64,000 bases of DNA, taken from contig JACMZG010001914.1 of the NCBI GenBank assembly GCA_018340805.1, positions 10,916,272-10,980,271 on the forward strand, given 5' to 3'. The stretch's first letter is position 1. Each line of letters opens with the position of its first letter. Origin of the DNA: Microvelia longipes. Taxonomy: Eukaryota; Arthropoda; Insecta; Hemiptera; Veliidae. Shown piece by piece: positions 11,601-24,371 of this stretch. The notes under the pieces are model-generated. The model was not told where the DNA came from and did not search any database. It saw nothing but the letters and a program-made list of their open reading frames with translations. A program made the translations under genes and the position numbers.

Positions 11601-13855
11601 TTACATATATTTTTTATTTCTTAAAAACTAATAATAAATCCTTAAATCTAGAAGAAAAGCAAGATTTTCATGGGAAAGTTTGCCACTGATTCGCCACTTC
11701 CCGGGAAATTCAAAATAAAACATTGATTTAGACGGGCGCAGGTCCAAACTCGAATAAAGGTGGTTGACCGTTCCTTACTCTAACCTTCGCAGTAACCTGA
11801 CCGGCTATAGCCTGGACTCGCCTTCGACGTAAACAAACCTCGAGAATAACCTTGGTAGCCAAGTTATTTCTAGCGCCAGATGTCGAAATCCATTAAAAGA
11901 TGTTAAGTTATCAAGTTTTTGAAGTGGTACGGTGTGTTAGTGAAAGTTTGGAATACAGTGATAAGCATAACCTGCTCCTTCTGATGGAAGTAAACAAACC
12001 AGTGCGTAGTGTTCTTATACAGTTTTGCCTTGTAAAAGGCGACATCAAGCTCGCCGTAAGTTATTTTGTGATAACTGGCAAATCCAAATACCTTTACTAG
12101 TAGATAAAGGTTTCTTAATTGCTCTACGATGTCAAAACAACCTTTAAAAAAATATACATGCCATTTGATAAACAATAAACTAATGCTGATAGTAAAATGA
12201 TTTTTAATTTGTATATTGTTCTAATATAGCTCTACTATAGAACTACAAGCTCGCCAAATGTCAAAGTAATCGCTGCAAAATGTAAAAAAAAATTTTTTTG
12301 AGGTTTTATAAAGACGTGGTAAGTGACGGCATAAAACACATTTTTATGGAAAGTATTTTTTGCATCAAGTTTCAACTGTATAGTAATAACACACTGGGGG
12401 CTCTGTTGATACATATACACAAACATAGAAAAACAACTCAGGAGGTCTCAAAAACGCCAGACATGAGTAAAACAGTTAAAATCCCGGCTTGGAATTTTAG
12501 TTAAAATGCAATACGTTTCCTATTATACCTATAGTATTAATAAGGGGAAATAAAAAGTAAAACTAACAGTTGCTTACAACAAAATTTGGCGCAGTGGTCC
12601 ACACGTCGGAAAATTTTTCTATAGAATAAGTTTTTTGTGCTTAATAGTCCATTTCTTGTTTTCCAGCTTAATCAAAACTCTTTAAAATTTATTTTTTGTG
12701 ATAAGGGTCATCAGAAGCATTTTTTGGCCTCACTCCTGGGCCCGACTCCTACCTTGACGCCTATCCAATTCGCTAAAAACCATGCGGCCAATCTTATAAG
12801 TTTAATTTTATTTACAAATTATTATTATTTAAATAATAAATAATTATTATTTAATAATTATTTATTATTATAGTGTGAAGAGGATTTATATTCTCAAGTA
12901 AATATTGCTTTAATATTTTTATATATATTTTCTATATTAAAGCTTTATTTTGTAAAAAAATATATTTAGTACAAATAATGATATATTTTCTATTTTATAA
13001 TAAAATTCATGGGATAAGTATAAACCTTCTCGAACATTAAGTATTGTGCAAGAAGTAAGCCTTAAGTAATCTTGAAGAAAGGAAGGTTATTTTAGGTCAG
13101 AGGTTTTTAGGGTCTTTAGGTCTGAGTGACCAATACAAAGAGACAAAACTTGGAAACCCCAGTTTCTTTCTTTTTTTTGTTGGCTTAAAATCTTTTCGGT
13201 GTTGTGAACTAGAGGTAAAGGAAGGAAAAAGATGCTTTTAAATCTTGTGGCTCTTGTGAAGCACAATCTCTTTCCTCTGTCCATAAAAATTACTTTACAC
13301 TAGGAGCACTCAAAAAACTTTTGCGTCCTACATGTTAACAGTACAATGTGGACCATATTTTATTTATATTCCTCTTTTTTGTACGTTTTTATTGTAATGT
13401 TGCGTTATGTTTTCTTCTTGAGAAATAATGTTGAACTGGTGCTGAATAATAACAACTTTTATAAATTATTTGTTGTTAGTTGTTTAAAAAAATGAAGTAC
13501 TAGAAATTATATGGAAGTAAGCCAATTTATGTTACATGGCCCATTTCTTAAATTTTTTAAAGAATGCTTCGTAGACTTCACTTAATGTGTTGCTGACTTT
13601 TTTTAAAAAAATAATTTGCCTGTACTTAAAAATTCTAGGGGCTTCACGAACAATCCAGCTACCCAAGGGATTACTTTACCTCTATCTAGACGCCACCCTA
13701 TTTGACTATTGCAAAAAAGTAAAAACAAAAATTTTTATTTTTGCTTTAATATATGTCTACTTCTAATTGTATATTGCTCTTATTTTATGAATTCGTATGT
13801 TCTCTGGAAAGCTATAAGATGTCCTGTTGTTGAAGAATACGTAACTACATTCATA
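8640..13855. other. Long stretch without recognised gene
   Basis: AT-rich throughout. A perfect palindrome with arms TAATGGTTGACAT lies at 11016-11044. There are GC-richer islands near 11280-11330, 11460-11510 and 11690-11890. A 110-codon minus-strand frame at 9759-10091 and overlapping plus- and minus-strand frames of 66-90 codons at 11900-12175 have no motif I recognise. An ACAGGGTGTTC start at 9161 may be a decayed mariner-like end. Confidence 0.5.
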
Positions 13856-13872
13856 TATATGTATATATATAT

Positions 13873-14394
13873 ACAGGGTGTACAAAATAAAACTCCCTTC
13901 CCGAAAGGAGGTGGTACTACAACTAATTTCCAACAAAAAACTTCATATTAACTATAGTCCGATTTTCAACCGTTCTCCCACAAGGTCAAGTTTTATGATT
14001 TTAAAAAACGCGTTGACTTAACTTCATAAAATGACCAATTGTGGCTAAACTATAACTGCTAGCTTCAAAATATTGGTTTCGTTGGAAAGCTGAGAAAATT
14101 TGCTATAAGACCACTCACTTGTATTTTCAAAAACAATTTAACATAACAGCCAAAAATTTGCATGAAATCAAAAATTAGTAAAATTTATGATTTTCCAAAA
14201 ATTTTGAAGTTACTTTGATGAGAAACTAGCAAACTTGAGAACCTCTTGGTTTTAGGAAAACTACCTTGTTTACTCCTCTTTAAGTCAATACCCATATCAT
14301 TATATGTTGATACGGTGATTTTTTCAGAAAAAGCAAAAATAGGTTAAAAAAACACGCTAAAAATGACTCTTACAGAAGTGATTTCTGTATATAG
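13873..14394. mobile_element. Mariner-like long-TIR element, left arm only
   Basis: Starts ACAGGGTG in a TA-rich target (13855-13872 is (AT)n). It matches the left arm of the intact palindrome at 47349: AAAGGAGGTGGTACTAC, TTCTCCCACAAGGTCAAG, GGAAAGCTGAGAAAATTTGC and TTTGCATGAAA occur in the same order. Similarity is clear to about 14200. The right arm is absent. Confidence 0.65.
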
Positions 14395-14435
14395 TAGTCC
14401 AAGAGCCAGACGCAAAAAACGTGACCGTCTAGCCC
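14395..14435. mobile_element. Solitary terminal repeat of the TAGTCCAAGAGCC family
   Basis: TAGTCCAAGAGCCAGACGC matches the termini at 17340, 44136 and 55839. No matching right end follows, so this is a broken copy. The next 230 bp are unidentified. Confidence 0.55.
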
Positions 14436-14671
14436 CAAAGGTTTAACCCACTAGATCGACTTATTCTGGCTTCCTGATAATGAATCAGGTGGTCTGCCGT
14501 TTCAGATAAGGGAATTTTAGCCCCGGGGCCCCTTTAAAATCCGAAAAATGACCCCAAATTCTGTTTTCGCCCAATAACGGTGTTCCTATTGATTTTATCT
14601 AAAAAGTTAAAGGGTTGTTTTTTTAAAGTTTATTAAATTTGCGATAAATCCATTTTTTAACCATCAAAATC

Positions 14672-16423
<1,752 letters not shown>

Positions 16424-16513
<90 letters not shown>
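16424..16513. repeat. (AT)n microsatellite
   Basis: Pure AT tract abutting a truncated end of the chimeric repeat family. Confidence 0.97.
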
Positions 16514-16515
<2 letters not shown>

Positions 16516-16537
16516 AATCTGTGAATTAGATTATTAC

Positions 16538-16589
16538 TGCAAACACAATATTTTCCCTTCATACCTACGGTATAAGTGAGGAAAAGTAA
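16538..16589 (-). mobile_element. Chimeric SINE-like family, 5' terminal scrap
   Basis: Minus-oriented: GCAAACACAATATTTTCCC, then ACCTACGGTATAAGTGAGG, the terminal palindrome of the family. The copy is cut off by the AT tract on its inner side. Confidence 0.6.
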
Positions 16590-17339
16590 TAACTAAGTAA
16601 ACTAATATTTGATAACAACATAAGGTTTTCATACTAAAGATAAAGAAAACTTTTTTTATAAAATTGTTGGATATGTAAACTAAATACTGCATGAATTTAG
16701 CCTCGAGCTTAAAAAAACCTTTTCGAGAGGGCCGTTTGCATAGATATGGCCCTTATAAAAGGGCCAGGACCTTCAAGTGTTCATTTCCATTTAATACCTA
16801 GGAGGAGAGGAGGGAATATTTTTTCCTGGGGAATTTTTCCCTCTGAAAATTGTTCCCTGTGGCAAATTTGAGAAAACTCAACACTCATATTATAGCTTAA
16901 TATCTTCACTTTTTTTATTTACCAAAGAAATTATTAAGAGAAGAAAAAATAGTAAAATAAATAATGTTCTTAATATTATTTTTGAAAGAAAATTTAGGAA
17001 AAGATATTTATACAAACATTTATCGTTTTTAGTTAGAATCTAATATAGAAGAAACTTCATTCTTCTATTGTTTTGAGGGAGGCCTAGAAGGTTTATTGTT
17101 TCTGAGGTCTACATCTCGTTATTACATCTAAATTAAATAATCAGTAGAAATTTGTTACTCTCTTTAACTTCATGCCTTTGTGTTCCAAGCAGAGATCTAC
17201 GCTATCCTGATCGTCGCAAGCCTTCAAAAGTGCGAAAAGGTTATGAGATTTCCATTATAATCTGTGTTGCAAGCTGTAATTAAATCCCTTGCTTTTACTC
17301 TTTGTAACTAATCTGTTATTTTTCAGGAATGTAGGCTTC

Positions 17340-18076
17340 TAGTCCAAGAGCCAGGCCTAAAAAATGAGACTAATTTTGTACTACTTCAAACCAAATTTTT
17401 CTGAAAATATACCTTAAATTATGAAGGAAAAGCATAGTCTGCCTATCCAGAGTGGGAGCCTTTTATATGAATGCACGAGCTCAAAACAGAAAATCGTACA
17501 AGTTCCAGTTTTCTTGCAATAAGTGGTTCCCTGTAGGCCATGTGCAATACATAAAGAGAACTCTTTTTAAAGCTGATAAAAATTTCCTATAAAACAAGTG
17601 TTTTTCGTTAAAATCGGATAACTACAACAAAAGATATGACATTTGTTTAGATGGTTTAAAAAATTTACAAAAATCCAAATATTTTTTCAAAGATATTATT
17701 AATTAATTATTATTATAAATAATAATTATAAATTAATTATTTATGTGTTTTTAAAAGACACATAACTTTAGTTTTAGTTATTCGATTTTTATGATTAAAC
17801 ACTCGTTTTATAGAACATTTTATACCTTTAAATATATTTTATTTACCTTTAAAACATCTTCTCTTGTGTGTTTTGCACACGACCCACAGGGAACCACTTA
17901 TTTTAAGAAAACTGAAATTCGTACGATTTTATAAAATTTTGAGCATGAGAAATCATATGAGGGGGCTCCCACTCTGTATAGGCAGAATATATTTTTCCTT
18001 TATAATTTAAGGTATATTTTCAGAAAAAAATTGGTAAAAACTTAGTTACATTATTACAGGTCCGGCTCTTGGGCTA
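17340..18076. mobile_element. Long-TIR element, TAGTCCAAGAGCC family (737 bp)
   Basis: Ends are TAGTCCAAGAGCCAGGCC and GGTCCGGCTCTTGGGCTA. The arms stay inverted-repeat-like over about 250-300 bp, pairing ATACCTTAAATTATGAAGG, AGTGGGAGCC, AAGTGGTTCCCTGT and AACACTCGTTTTATAG-type blocks. TA on each side fits a TA target. The centre is AT-rich with no transposase frame. Other copies: 44136-45704 and 55839-56301. Confidence 0.85.
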
Positions 18077-18296
18077 TTACTTTTCTTTCTAGTTAAAGAG
18101 TAAAAATGTTCAGTGGGTACCTGGTTGTATGTGTGTCGTGGGTAATGAGGAACTAGAACTTGGTAAATCAGGAGCTGAAACCCCTCTCATTGGACCAGAA
18201 GCTCTTGGACCTGTCCTTCCCTTCTCAGTTAAACGAGCGACTTACCATATATTATATACTTATCACTATGAGTGACTTATCATAAATACATGGTTC

Positions 18297-18616
18297 ATAA
18301 TGATAAATAAAAGAGTCTCTCCACTTAATTACTTTATTAAAAAACAAAGCCGGCTTTCAACCCCAAAAGGTCATCATCAGTGCCGGTGAAATGAAGGAAA
18401 GGAAAAAGAAGATTATTGATTAGATATTTTCATAGCTGAGACTGAATACATACTCATGTCTGTATTCAGTCTCAACTATGAAAAGATCCAATAAATAATC
18501 TTCTATTTCCTTTCCTTCATCTCACCGGCACTGATGATGACCTTTTGGGGTTGAAAGCCGGCTTTGTTTTTTTTAATAAAGTAATTAAGTGGAGAGACTC
18601 TTTTATTTATCATTAT
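18297..18616. mobile_element. Foldback element with hammerhead-like cores (320 bp)
   Basis: Nearly the whole element is one inverted repeat with arms of about 150 bp, from ATAATGATAAATAAAAGAGTC to its complement at 18616. Each arm ends in a GTGGAGAGACTCTTTT-type terminus and contains AATAAA. Each arm also carries a segment reading CACTGATGATGACC-TTTT-GGGGTTGAAAGCCGG (see the entry at 18525). The element at 57116 has the same layout with different arm sequence. It could be a MITE, or two inverted terminal repeats of a Penelope-like retroelement joined tail to tail. Confidence 0.8.
18525..18562 (+). other. Hammerhead-ribozyme-like core
   Basis: CCGGC (18525-18529) pairs with GCCGG (18557-18561) and closes a motif with CTGATGA at 18531-18537 and GAAA at 18553-18556. 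Between them is a small stem, GACC/GGTT-type around a TTTT-containing loop. CUGAUGA-stem-GAAA is the conserved hammerhead core. The mirrored arm carries the same motif on the minus strand at about 18348-18386. Hammerhead motifs are known from Penelope-like elements. Catalysis is not shown, and a proper cleavage triplet and tertiary contacts were not identified. Confidence 0.4.
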
Positions 18617-18740
18617 ACGATGAACTCCTCTAGCTCTACCGTTTTGAATGACATGGTTCATGTTCTTAAAACTTAAAATCTTCAAAACTTAAAGTTGCTT
18701 ATAATATTTTTGCTTATAATAATTGTATTTATCGCGCATA

Positions 18741-19159
18741 TAAAACTTAGCTCATTTGTTAGTCTTATGGCTACATTAAGATATTATCTTTGTTAGTACA
18801 TGGCTACATCTGTGCCAAATTTCAATCGGATCCCATCATATTTCCGAGTCTCATGATTTTTCGAAATTTCTGCTGTGTCATTATTGAACGTGAGTTAATG
18901 ACGTCATAAATAATTATTTTCCGAATTGCACAACTACTGCGGTAGACTGATGTTTGTACAAAGTTTGAACTCTCTAGTAAAAATACACTGGGAGCTACGA
19001 TGATAACAGACACACACATGCAGACAGACAACTTTTCGAAAACCACTCAAGAGGCCTTAAAAACGCCTGAAACGGTTTTTTCAAGTGACATTCCTGTTTC
19101 GGATTTTTTGCAAACACAATACTTTTTCTATATACCTACGGTATAAATGAGGAAAAGTA
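18741..19159 (-). mobile_element. Chimeric SINE-like family, 5' half
   Basis: Minus-oriented copy whose 5' palindrome (ACCTACGGTATAAATGAGG) ends at 19159. It contains the complement of the TGTCTGTCTG stretch, of GTAGCTCCCAGTG and of the ATGACTCAGC block, plus CTCATTTGTTAGTCTTATGG from the family middle. The 5S core and 3' end are absent. Confidence 0.7.
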
Positions 19160-19362
19160 AAAATAGTGAAAGAATATAGTATAAATAAATAATAAAGTAT
19201 ATAAATAAATAAATACTTTATTTTGCTTGTTATCACCTCATGCCTTCATATTTTATTAAAAATATTAAAGGTTAGTCATTAAAAAAAAAAAATATTTTTT
19301 TTTGGGCTTTTAGCTATGCTAAAAGTCTATGCTGGGGAAGTTAAGTTTCTTTTTCTTAATCT

Positions 19363-19440
19363 CATAAGACGTTTATGGTGTCATAAACGTCTTATGTCAA
19401 ATATATATCATTAGTGGAGAGACTCTGTTATATTTCATTA
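19363..19440. repeat. Perfect hairpin plus scrap of the foldback family
   Basis: CATAAGACGTTTATG and CATAAACGTCTTATG (19363-19396) form a perfect 15-bp stem. Just downstream, AGTGGAGAGACTCTGTTAT near 19410 matches the terminus of the foldback elements at 18297 and 57116. Confidence 0.6.
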
Positions 19441-19662
19441 CTTGAAACTCCACAACTCATTTTTCCTTATTTTTATTGTGTCAGTTAGGTTCGCCTACGT
19501 ATCGCGTTATCCCCTTACCTTAAGCTCGTTGGCTGAAACTAAGTCATATAGTTAAGTTATATCTTAGCCAGGCTAACCCATAACTTGGGAGGATTAAGCT
19601 CCCCTTCAAGCTTAAGTCCCTTTCATTGGGAAAACTTAATTTTTTTATTGAGTTTCATTTTT

Positions 19663-20468
19663 AAAAAAATCGGGTACTAGGTAACTTGGAATTTTTTCTC
19701 ATCCTCTCTACTTCGGGCTCGCTTCACTTATCCTCAGAATATAAAATTCGTCAAATGTATACTACGTCATCTCTTCCCACTCCCTTTGCTCGTCCTCAGA
19801 TAGTAAAAAAAAATAATTTTATTCCCAGCGGTCACCCATCTAGGCATTGAATAAGCTCGATGATACTTAACTTTTGTGATCCTACAAAAATCATGGATAT
19901 CCTTGTCGTATTGAAACAAAACTTAGTGTACTTATATATAAAGTAAATTATATACACTTTTACCTCATTTCAACTCAAGTGTATTATTTTCCGTTTTTGC
20001 AATTATATTTAAACTTTTAAAAACACAAGTATCTGTACACAAATCATCTGATAAATATAAAACTAATGCTGATAATGAGATAAAACTTAGCACATATGTT
20101 AGTCTTATATATGGCTACATGCGTGCTAAATCTCAATCTGATCGCATCATTTTTCCGCGTTTTATGAGTTCAAAATTTTTGCTGAGCCATTATTGTGGGT
20201 CAATGACGTTATAAAAATATTTTCCAAATAGTACAACAACTTCGGTAGATTGATTTTTTGTGTTGTTTTCAACTCTCTAGCATAAATACACTGGGAGTGT
20301 ATTTACGATGATAACAGAAACACACACGACATACAGACAGAAACATTTGTGAAAACCTCTTAGGAGACCTTAAAAACACCTGAAACAGATGATTCCGGTG
20401 ACATCTCGGTTTCGGATGTTTTTGCAAACTAAATTAATTTATACCTACGGTATAAATGAAGAAAAGTA
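19663..20468 (-). mobile_element. Chimeric SINE-like family, full-length long form with 5S-like core
   Basis: Read from 20468 downwards: 5' palindrome; CACTTGCCGAAACCGAGATG-type block; TGTCTGTATGTCGTGTGTG stretch; CTCCCAGTGTATTT; ATGGCTCAGC; GTCTTATATAAGAC-like middle with CAGCATTAG. At 19875-19821 is a 5S-like core: AGTTAAGTATCATCGAGC, then TGCCTAGATGGGTGACCGC. Diverged GACGAGC modules follow, then AACTTCCGAAGT-less TACCTAGTACCCGAT at 19663. About 806 bp. The box A and box C-like strings are where the internal RNA polymerase III promoter of 5S genes sits, so Pol III transcription is possible but not shown. No protein is encoded. Confidence 0.75.
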
Positions 20469-20499
20469 CAAATCAATGATAAGATTGCTGGTATGACTA

Positions 20500-20735
20500 T
20501 ATCTTATCATTAGGGAGTAAAGAATACTATTATTTCTCTGAGCAGTTTGTTGGTTCCTAAGGCGATAACCGAGGGAATCAAAGCATTTATCTCCCGAGGT
20601 GAAGCCAAGGATGGTGATTGCGAGGGGATAATAGGATTTTACTCCTCTAGTGCATACATTTTATCTACAGACGTTGATGTCATTTAATGATTGTTAAATT
20701 CTTATTTTCATACGTTTTGTTGTAATTTATTCTAA
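20500..20735 (+). repeat. Unnamed repeat, copy 1 of a direct pair
   Basis: Shares with 21620-21930 the blocks TACTATTA-TTTCTCT, TTCTAAGGCGA, AAGCATTTA, GAGG-GAAGCC, TTTTACTCC and ATACGTTTTGTT in the same order. The two copies lie about 1.1 kb apart in the same orientation. They could be decayed LTRs or independent insertions; no retroviral-type frame lies between them. Confidence 0.5.
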
Positions 20736-21619
20736 ATGTTTTGGCTTAGACCCATAATATACAAATTTTGGAGGCGTTTGTCTCCCAAATTATTTTTGAT
20801 TGCTCTAAACAGCTTCTTTATAGATTATAAGCCAATTAAAAAAAAAATTTTTTGGTCGGATGCCCCTTATGAATATTGGGGGCGCTGCCCCAAAGAAATA
20901 CTGCGAAGAGAGTTAAAATTCCTAAAATTTTAGTCAATATACTTCACATTAAACATTGTCTGGAGATAAAATCTCCAGATTAATATTAAATATTGACATA
21001 CAATAATATTAATTTCATGTTTCAGGTAAGAAGAAAGCATTTATTATTTAATTCTGGCTTTGGTAAGTTAATTCATATCACTTGTTGCATTATTACTTTT
21101 AGTAAATTTTCTTTATCAAAAAATTATAAATTCAGCCGAAGAGATTACTGTATTATAGTTATTATGCATAATAACTATCATATTTATTTAAAGTTATAAC
21201 TAAAGCTTAATTTTTACTTTGTCTTTTTTTATTATGCTGTTATGCATAATATCTAACCTTAATGGTCAACGTGATAATATGCACATAATAAATATGTATA
21301 AACTTTGACAACACACAAACACAAACACTATGACTACACACACACTAACACTTTGATTCACACCCTTAATCAAAGAAAAGGGAAATGGTCACTTAAGTGG
21401 CAAATAATTAAAAAATGCACTTATAAAAATGTTGAGTTAGTTATTAAGTATTTATTAATTATTTATAATGAAAAATAGTATTCTCGCCCATTATAAATAA
21501 TAATTCAGGCGCAGAGAGCCGCATGCTGGGCGAATTTTATTTGAAATGTGCGCTTGTTTGGTCAAGCGCAAAAAATAATCAGGTTGATCTTACGATCATT
21601 GATGACTATCATGATAGTT

Positions 21620-21930
21620 ATTCATGCACCAAGGAAATAAACAGTACTATTAATTCTCTAAGTAGTTAGTTGATTTCTAAGGCGAAACCATCTGGAAGAC
21701 TCTGGTAAGAGTAAACTACCCAGAGTAAATGCTCTAAGCCGAAGGAACTAAGCATTTAACCTGAGGCAAAGCCGAGGGATTTTTGTGTTTGAAGCTGAGA
21801 ATTGTATTTTTTGCGAGCAGAAAAATTCATTTTACTCCCAAGGTGGATACTAGATTTTATATCCAGTCGTTAACATCATTTAATTATTGTTATATTGTTA
21901 TTGCATACGTTTTGTTCTATTTTATTATGA
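21620..21930 (+). repeat. Unnamed repeat, copy 2 of a direct pair
   Basis: Contains CAGTACTATTAATTCTCT, GAAACCATCTGG, GCATTTAACCTGAGG, TTTTACTCCCAAGG and GCATACGTTTTGTTC, which align in order with copy 1. It is longer by an insert around 21690-21760. Confidence 0.5.
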
Positions 21931-22458
21931 TCGGACGCATGCTCAAATAAGTTTATTCAACTTTAATTTATTTAATTATTGAATTCTGTGTCTTCTTTAA
22001 GTATTCATAATTTTTAATTAAAAAGTATTGATCTTTAAGTTCTGAAAACCGTTTTAGATTTTATTGCTTTCGTTTTATTCATCGCGTTAAATGATTTAAC
22101 ATTTCATAATTAAAACTGACGTCAAAAAAATATTCAAACTGACTTCCGAGAATGAAAGATGTGTAGAGAATCAAATTATACATTTTATGTAAATAATATT
22201 AAAAATAAAATGCGTAATTAAGAGCCTACTAAGGTTTATATTTGAGTTTATTTAGATTTAATTTTATAATTTATTTAATTAAAACCTTACTATTAACATT
22301 GAGATTATTTATACTTAATTAGATTACTTTATGTTTTATAATTATATTATAAGTATTTATTATTGCTTGTAACGAATAGTTCGTTGTGAATAATTATGGG
22401 TTTTGTTTTATGTGTTGTTCATTGAAACTATAAACTGCTCAGATTAGAAATAAAAGAG

Positions 22459-22552
22459 AAAACCCTATCTCAATATACTGATAGGCATAAAACCCTTTCT
22501 CAATATATTGAGAGTAATAGAAACCTCAACTCAATATATTGAGAGGCATAAG
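22459..22552. repeat. About 39-bp tandem repeat
   Basis: Three units of AAACCCT-TCTCAATATATTGAGAGGCATAA type. Each contains the palindrome CTCAATATATTGAG. Confidence 0.75.
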
Positions 22553-22714
22553 AAATCTTTTTAGGTCTTTCAGTAGCTCTGTGTAACCTAATTGAAACCT
22601 TTTCTATAAATATGGTAAGGTTATATAAAAACTATCATTGACAGCATTTCGCAGATTTACTGTGTTTTTTTATGGTGAGCATTTTATTAAGTAACAGTCA
22701 TTGCTTCCAGTAAT

Positions 22715-23540
22715 TTAAATTTATTAAAGAATCAAAAGTGTTCAAGTTACTTGTTCAGAGTTTCTAAATTCAAACTATTAGACTCTCTAATATTAAGGTA
22801 CAGTTATTGTTTTTCTTACTTGGATTATATTAAAGAGTCAAAAGTGTTCAGGTTACTTGTTCAGTCTTTCTAAATTCATCCCACGAGCCTCTCTAATATA
22901 AGGTACAGTTATTTGTTTTTCTTAATTGGATTATATTAAAGAGTCAAAAGTGTTCAGGTTACTTGTTCAGTCTTTCTAAATTCATCCCACGAGCCTCTCT
23001 AATAAGGTACAGTCATTTTTCTTGCTTGGATTATATTAAAGAGTCAAAAGTGTTCAGGTTACTTGTTCAGTCTTTCTAAATTCATCCCACGAGCCTCTCT
23101 AATATAAGGTACAGTCATTTGTTTTTCTTGATTGGATTATATTAAAGAGTCAAAAGTGTTCAGGTTACTTGTTCAGTTTCTAATTTATCCCTCGAAATTC
23201 ATGCCCCAGATCTAATATCCCACGAGCCCTCTATATAAATGGTACAGTCATTTGTTTTTCTGATTGGATTATATTAAAGTAAAAGTGTTCAGGTTACTTG
23301 TTCAGTCTTTCTAAATTCAACCCATGAGCCTCTCTAATATAAGGTACAGTCATTTGTTTTCTTAATTTGATTATATTAAAGAGTCAAAAGTATTCAGGTT
23401 ACTTTTTCTTTTTTTTTAAATTTAACCCATGGACCTTTCTAATATAAGGTACTGTCCTTTGGATTGAATATATATCTTCAAATCATAATGATTAGAAAGA
23501 GTCAGAAGTTGTACAGTTACTTTCTTTCGATGTTCAAAAA
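22715..23540. repeat. About 105-bp tandem array
   Basis: Seven to eight copies, each with TTAAAGAGTCAAAAGTGTTC, AGGTTACTTGTTCAG, CTAAATTCATCCCACGAGCC and AATATAAGGTACAGT. Unit starts fall near 22724, 22830, 22936, 23036, 23142, 23272 and 23377, and the edges are degraded. A single related unit lies at about 49130-49200, so the sequence also exists outside the array. Confidence 0.9.
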
Positions 23541-24370
23541 TTATCCTAATAGATACCTCCTTAAAGCAATAATAGAGATTATTTATAGTGAGAAGTCATT
23601 TTTCACATTACTGTCCTGATGCCTTAATGCAACCTTTCACGGAATGACCAGAATTATATTCTTCTCTACATGTATATTATTTGAATTGAATATAATGTTA
23701 CAATTAAGCTTTGTTAAATTAATTTAGTATAAATTACCCAATGCTTTAATTTATGTGCTGATCATAAGTGTATTTGATAATCTGTTATAATAATTGCTAT
23801 CTTACTGGATTCGCTAGCTTTCTAAGTTACAAAATAATACTTTTTTTTGTAGAATTCTTAGAACAACCCTATTTTTAATAAACTAAAATTAAAATAATTT
23901 AAAGCACTTTTAAAACTTAAATGTTAAAATCAAAGAACTAAAACCTTTTTCGAATTCTCTTTTCTTTACAATTACCAAGAAGAATAAATTAAAGACGCAT
24001 TTTACTTTTAACAATACAGAACAAGAATTTCTTGTTCAAACAGTCATGAGCAAAGGACGGGGCGTTCAACTTGTTCAGAGCCAAAGGAGCTATTTTAACA
24101 ATGGTTTTCTCTCCTTTTTGTCGTTTAATGAGCTATAATTAAGCTCTTATTATGCTTTTTACAATGGTTTATTTAGAGGGACAGCTAAAGACTTTAGTGT
24201 ACTTTGTCAAGTTTTTTCAAGTACTACGCGGTATTCGTTTTATTTAAATTATTATTATTAAAAGGTTGTATGTATTAAAAGTAATACCTTGATTTAACTT
24301 GATTTTTAGGTTCCTCGTTCGAAATTTGTAATATAGACTTATTAATATCAATAATAATAATAATAGACTG
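23541..24370. other. No gene recognised
   Basis: AT-rich sequence without supportable features. Confidence 0.5.
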
Positions 24371-24371
24371 G

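Noticed and set aside
11900..12175. Overlapping plus- and minus-strand frames of 66 and 90 codons
   Set aside because: Antisense overlap without motifs; could be chance in a locally GC-richer patch.
20736..20933. 65-codon frame with Trp-rich product
   Set aside because: Short, no family motif, flanked by repeats; the GGGGGCGCTGCCCC palindrome inside suggests repeat origin.
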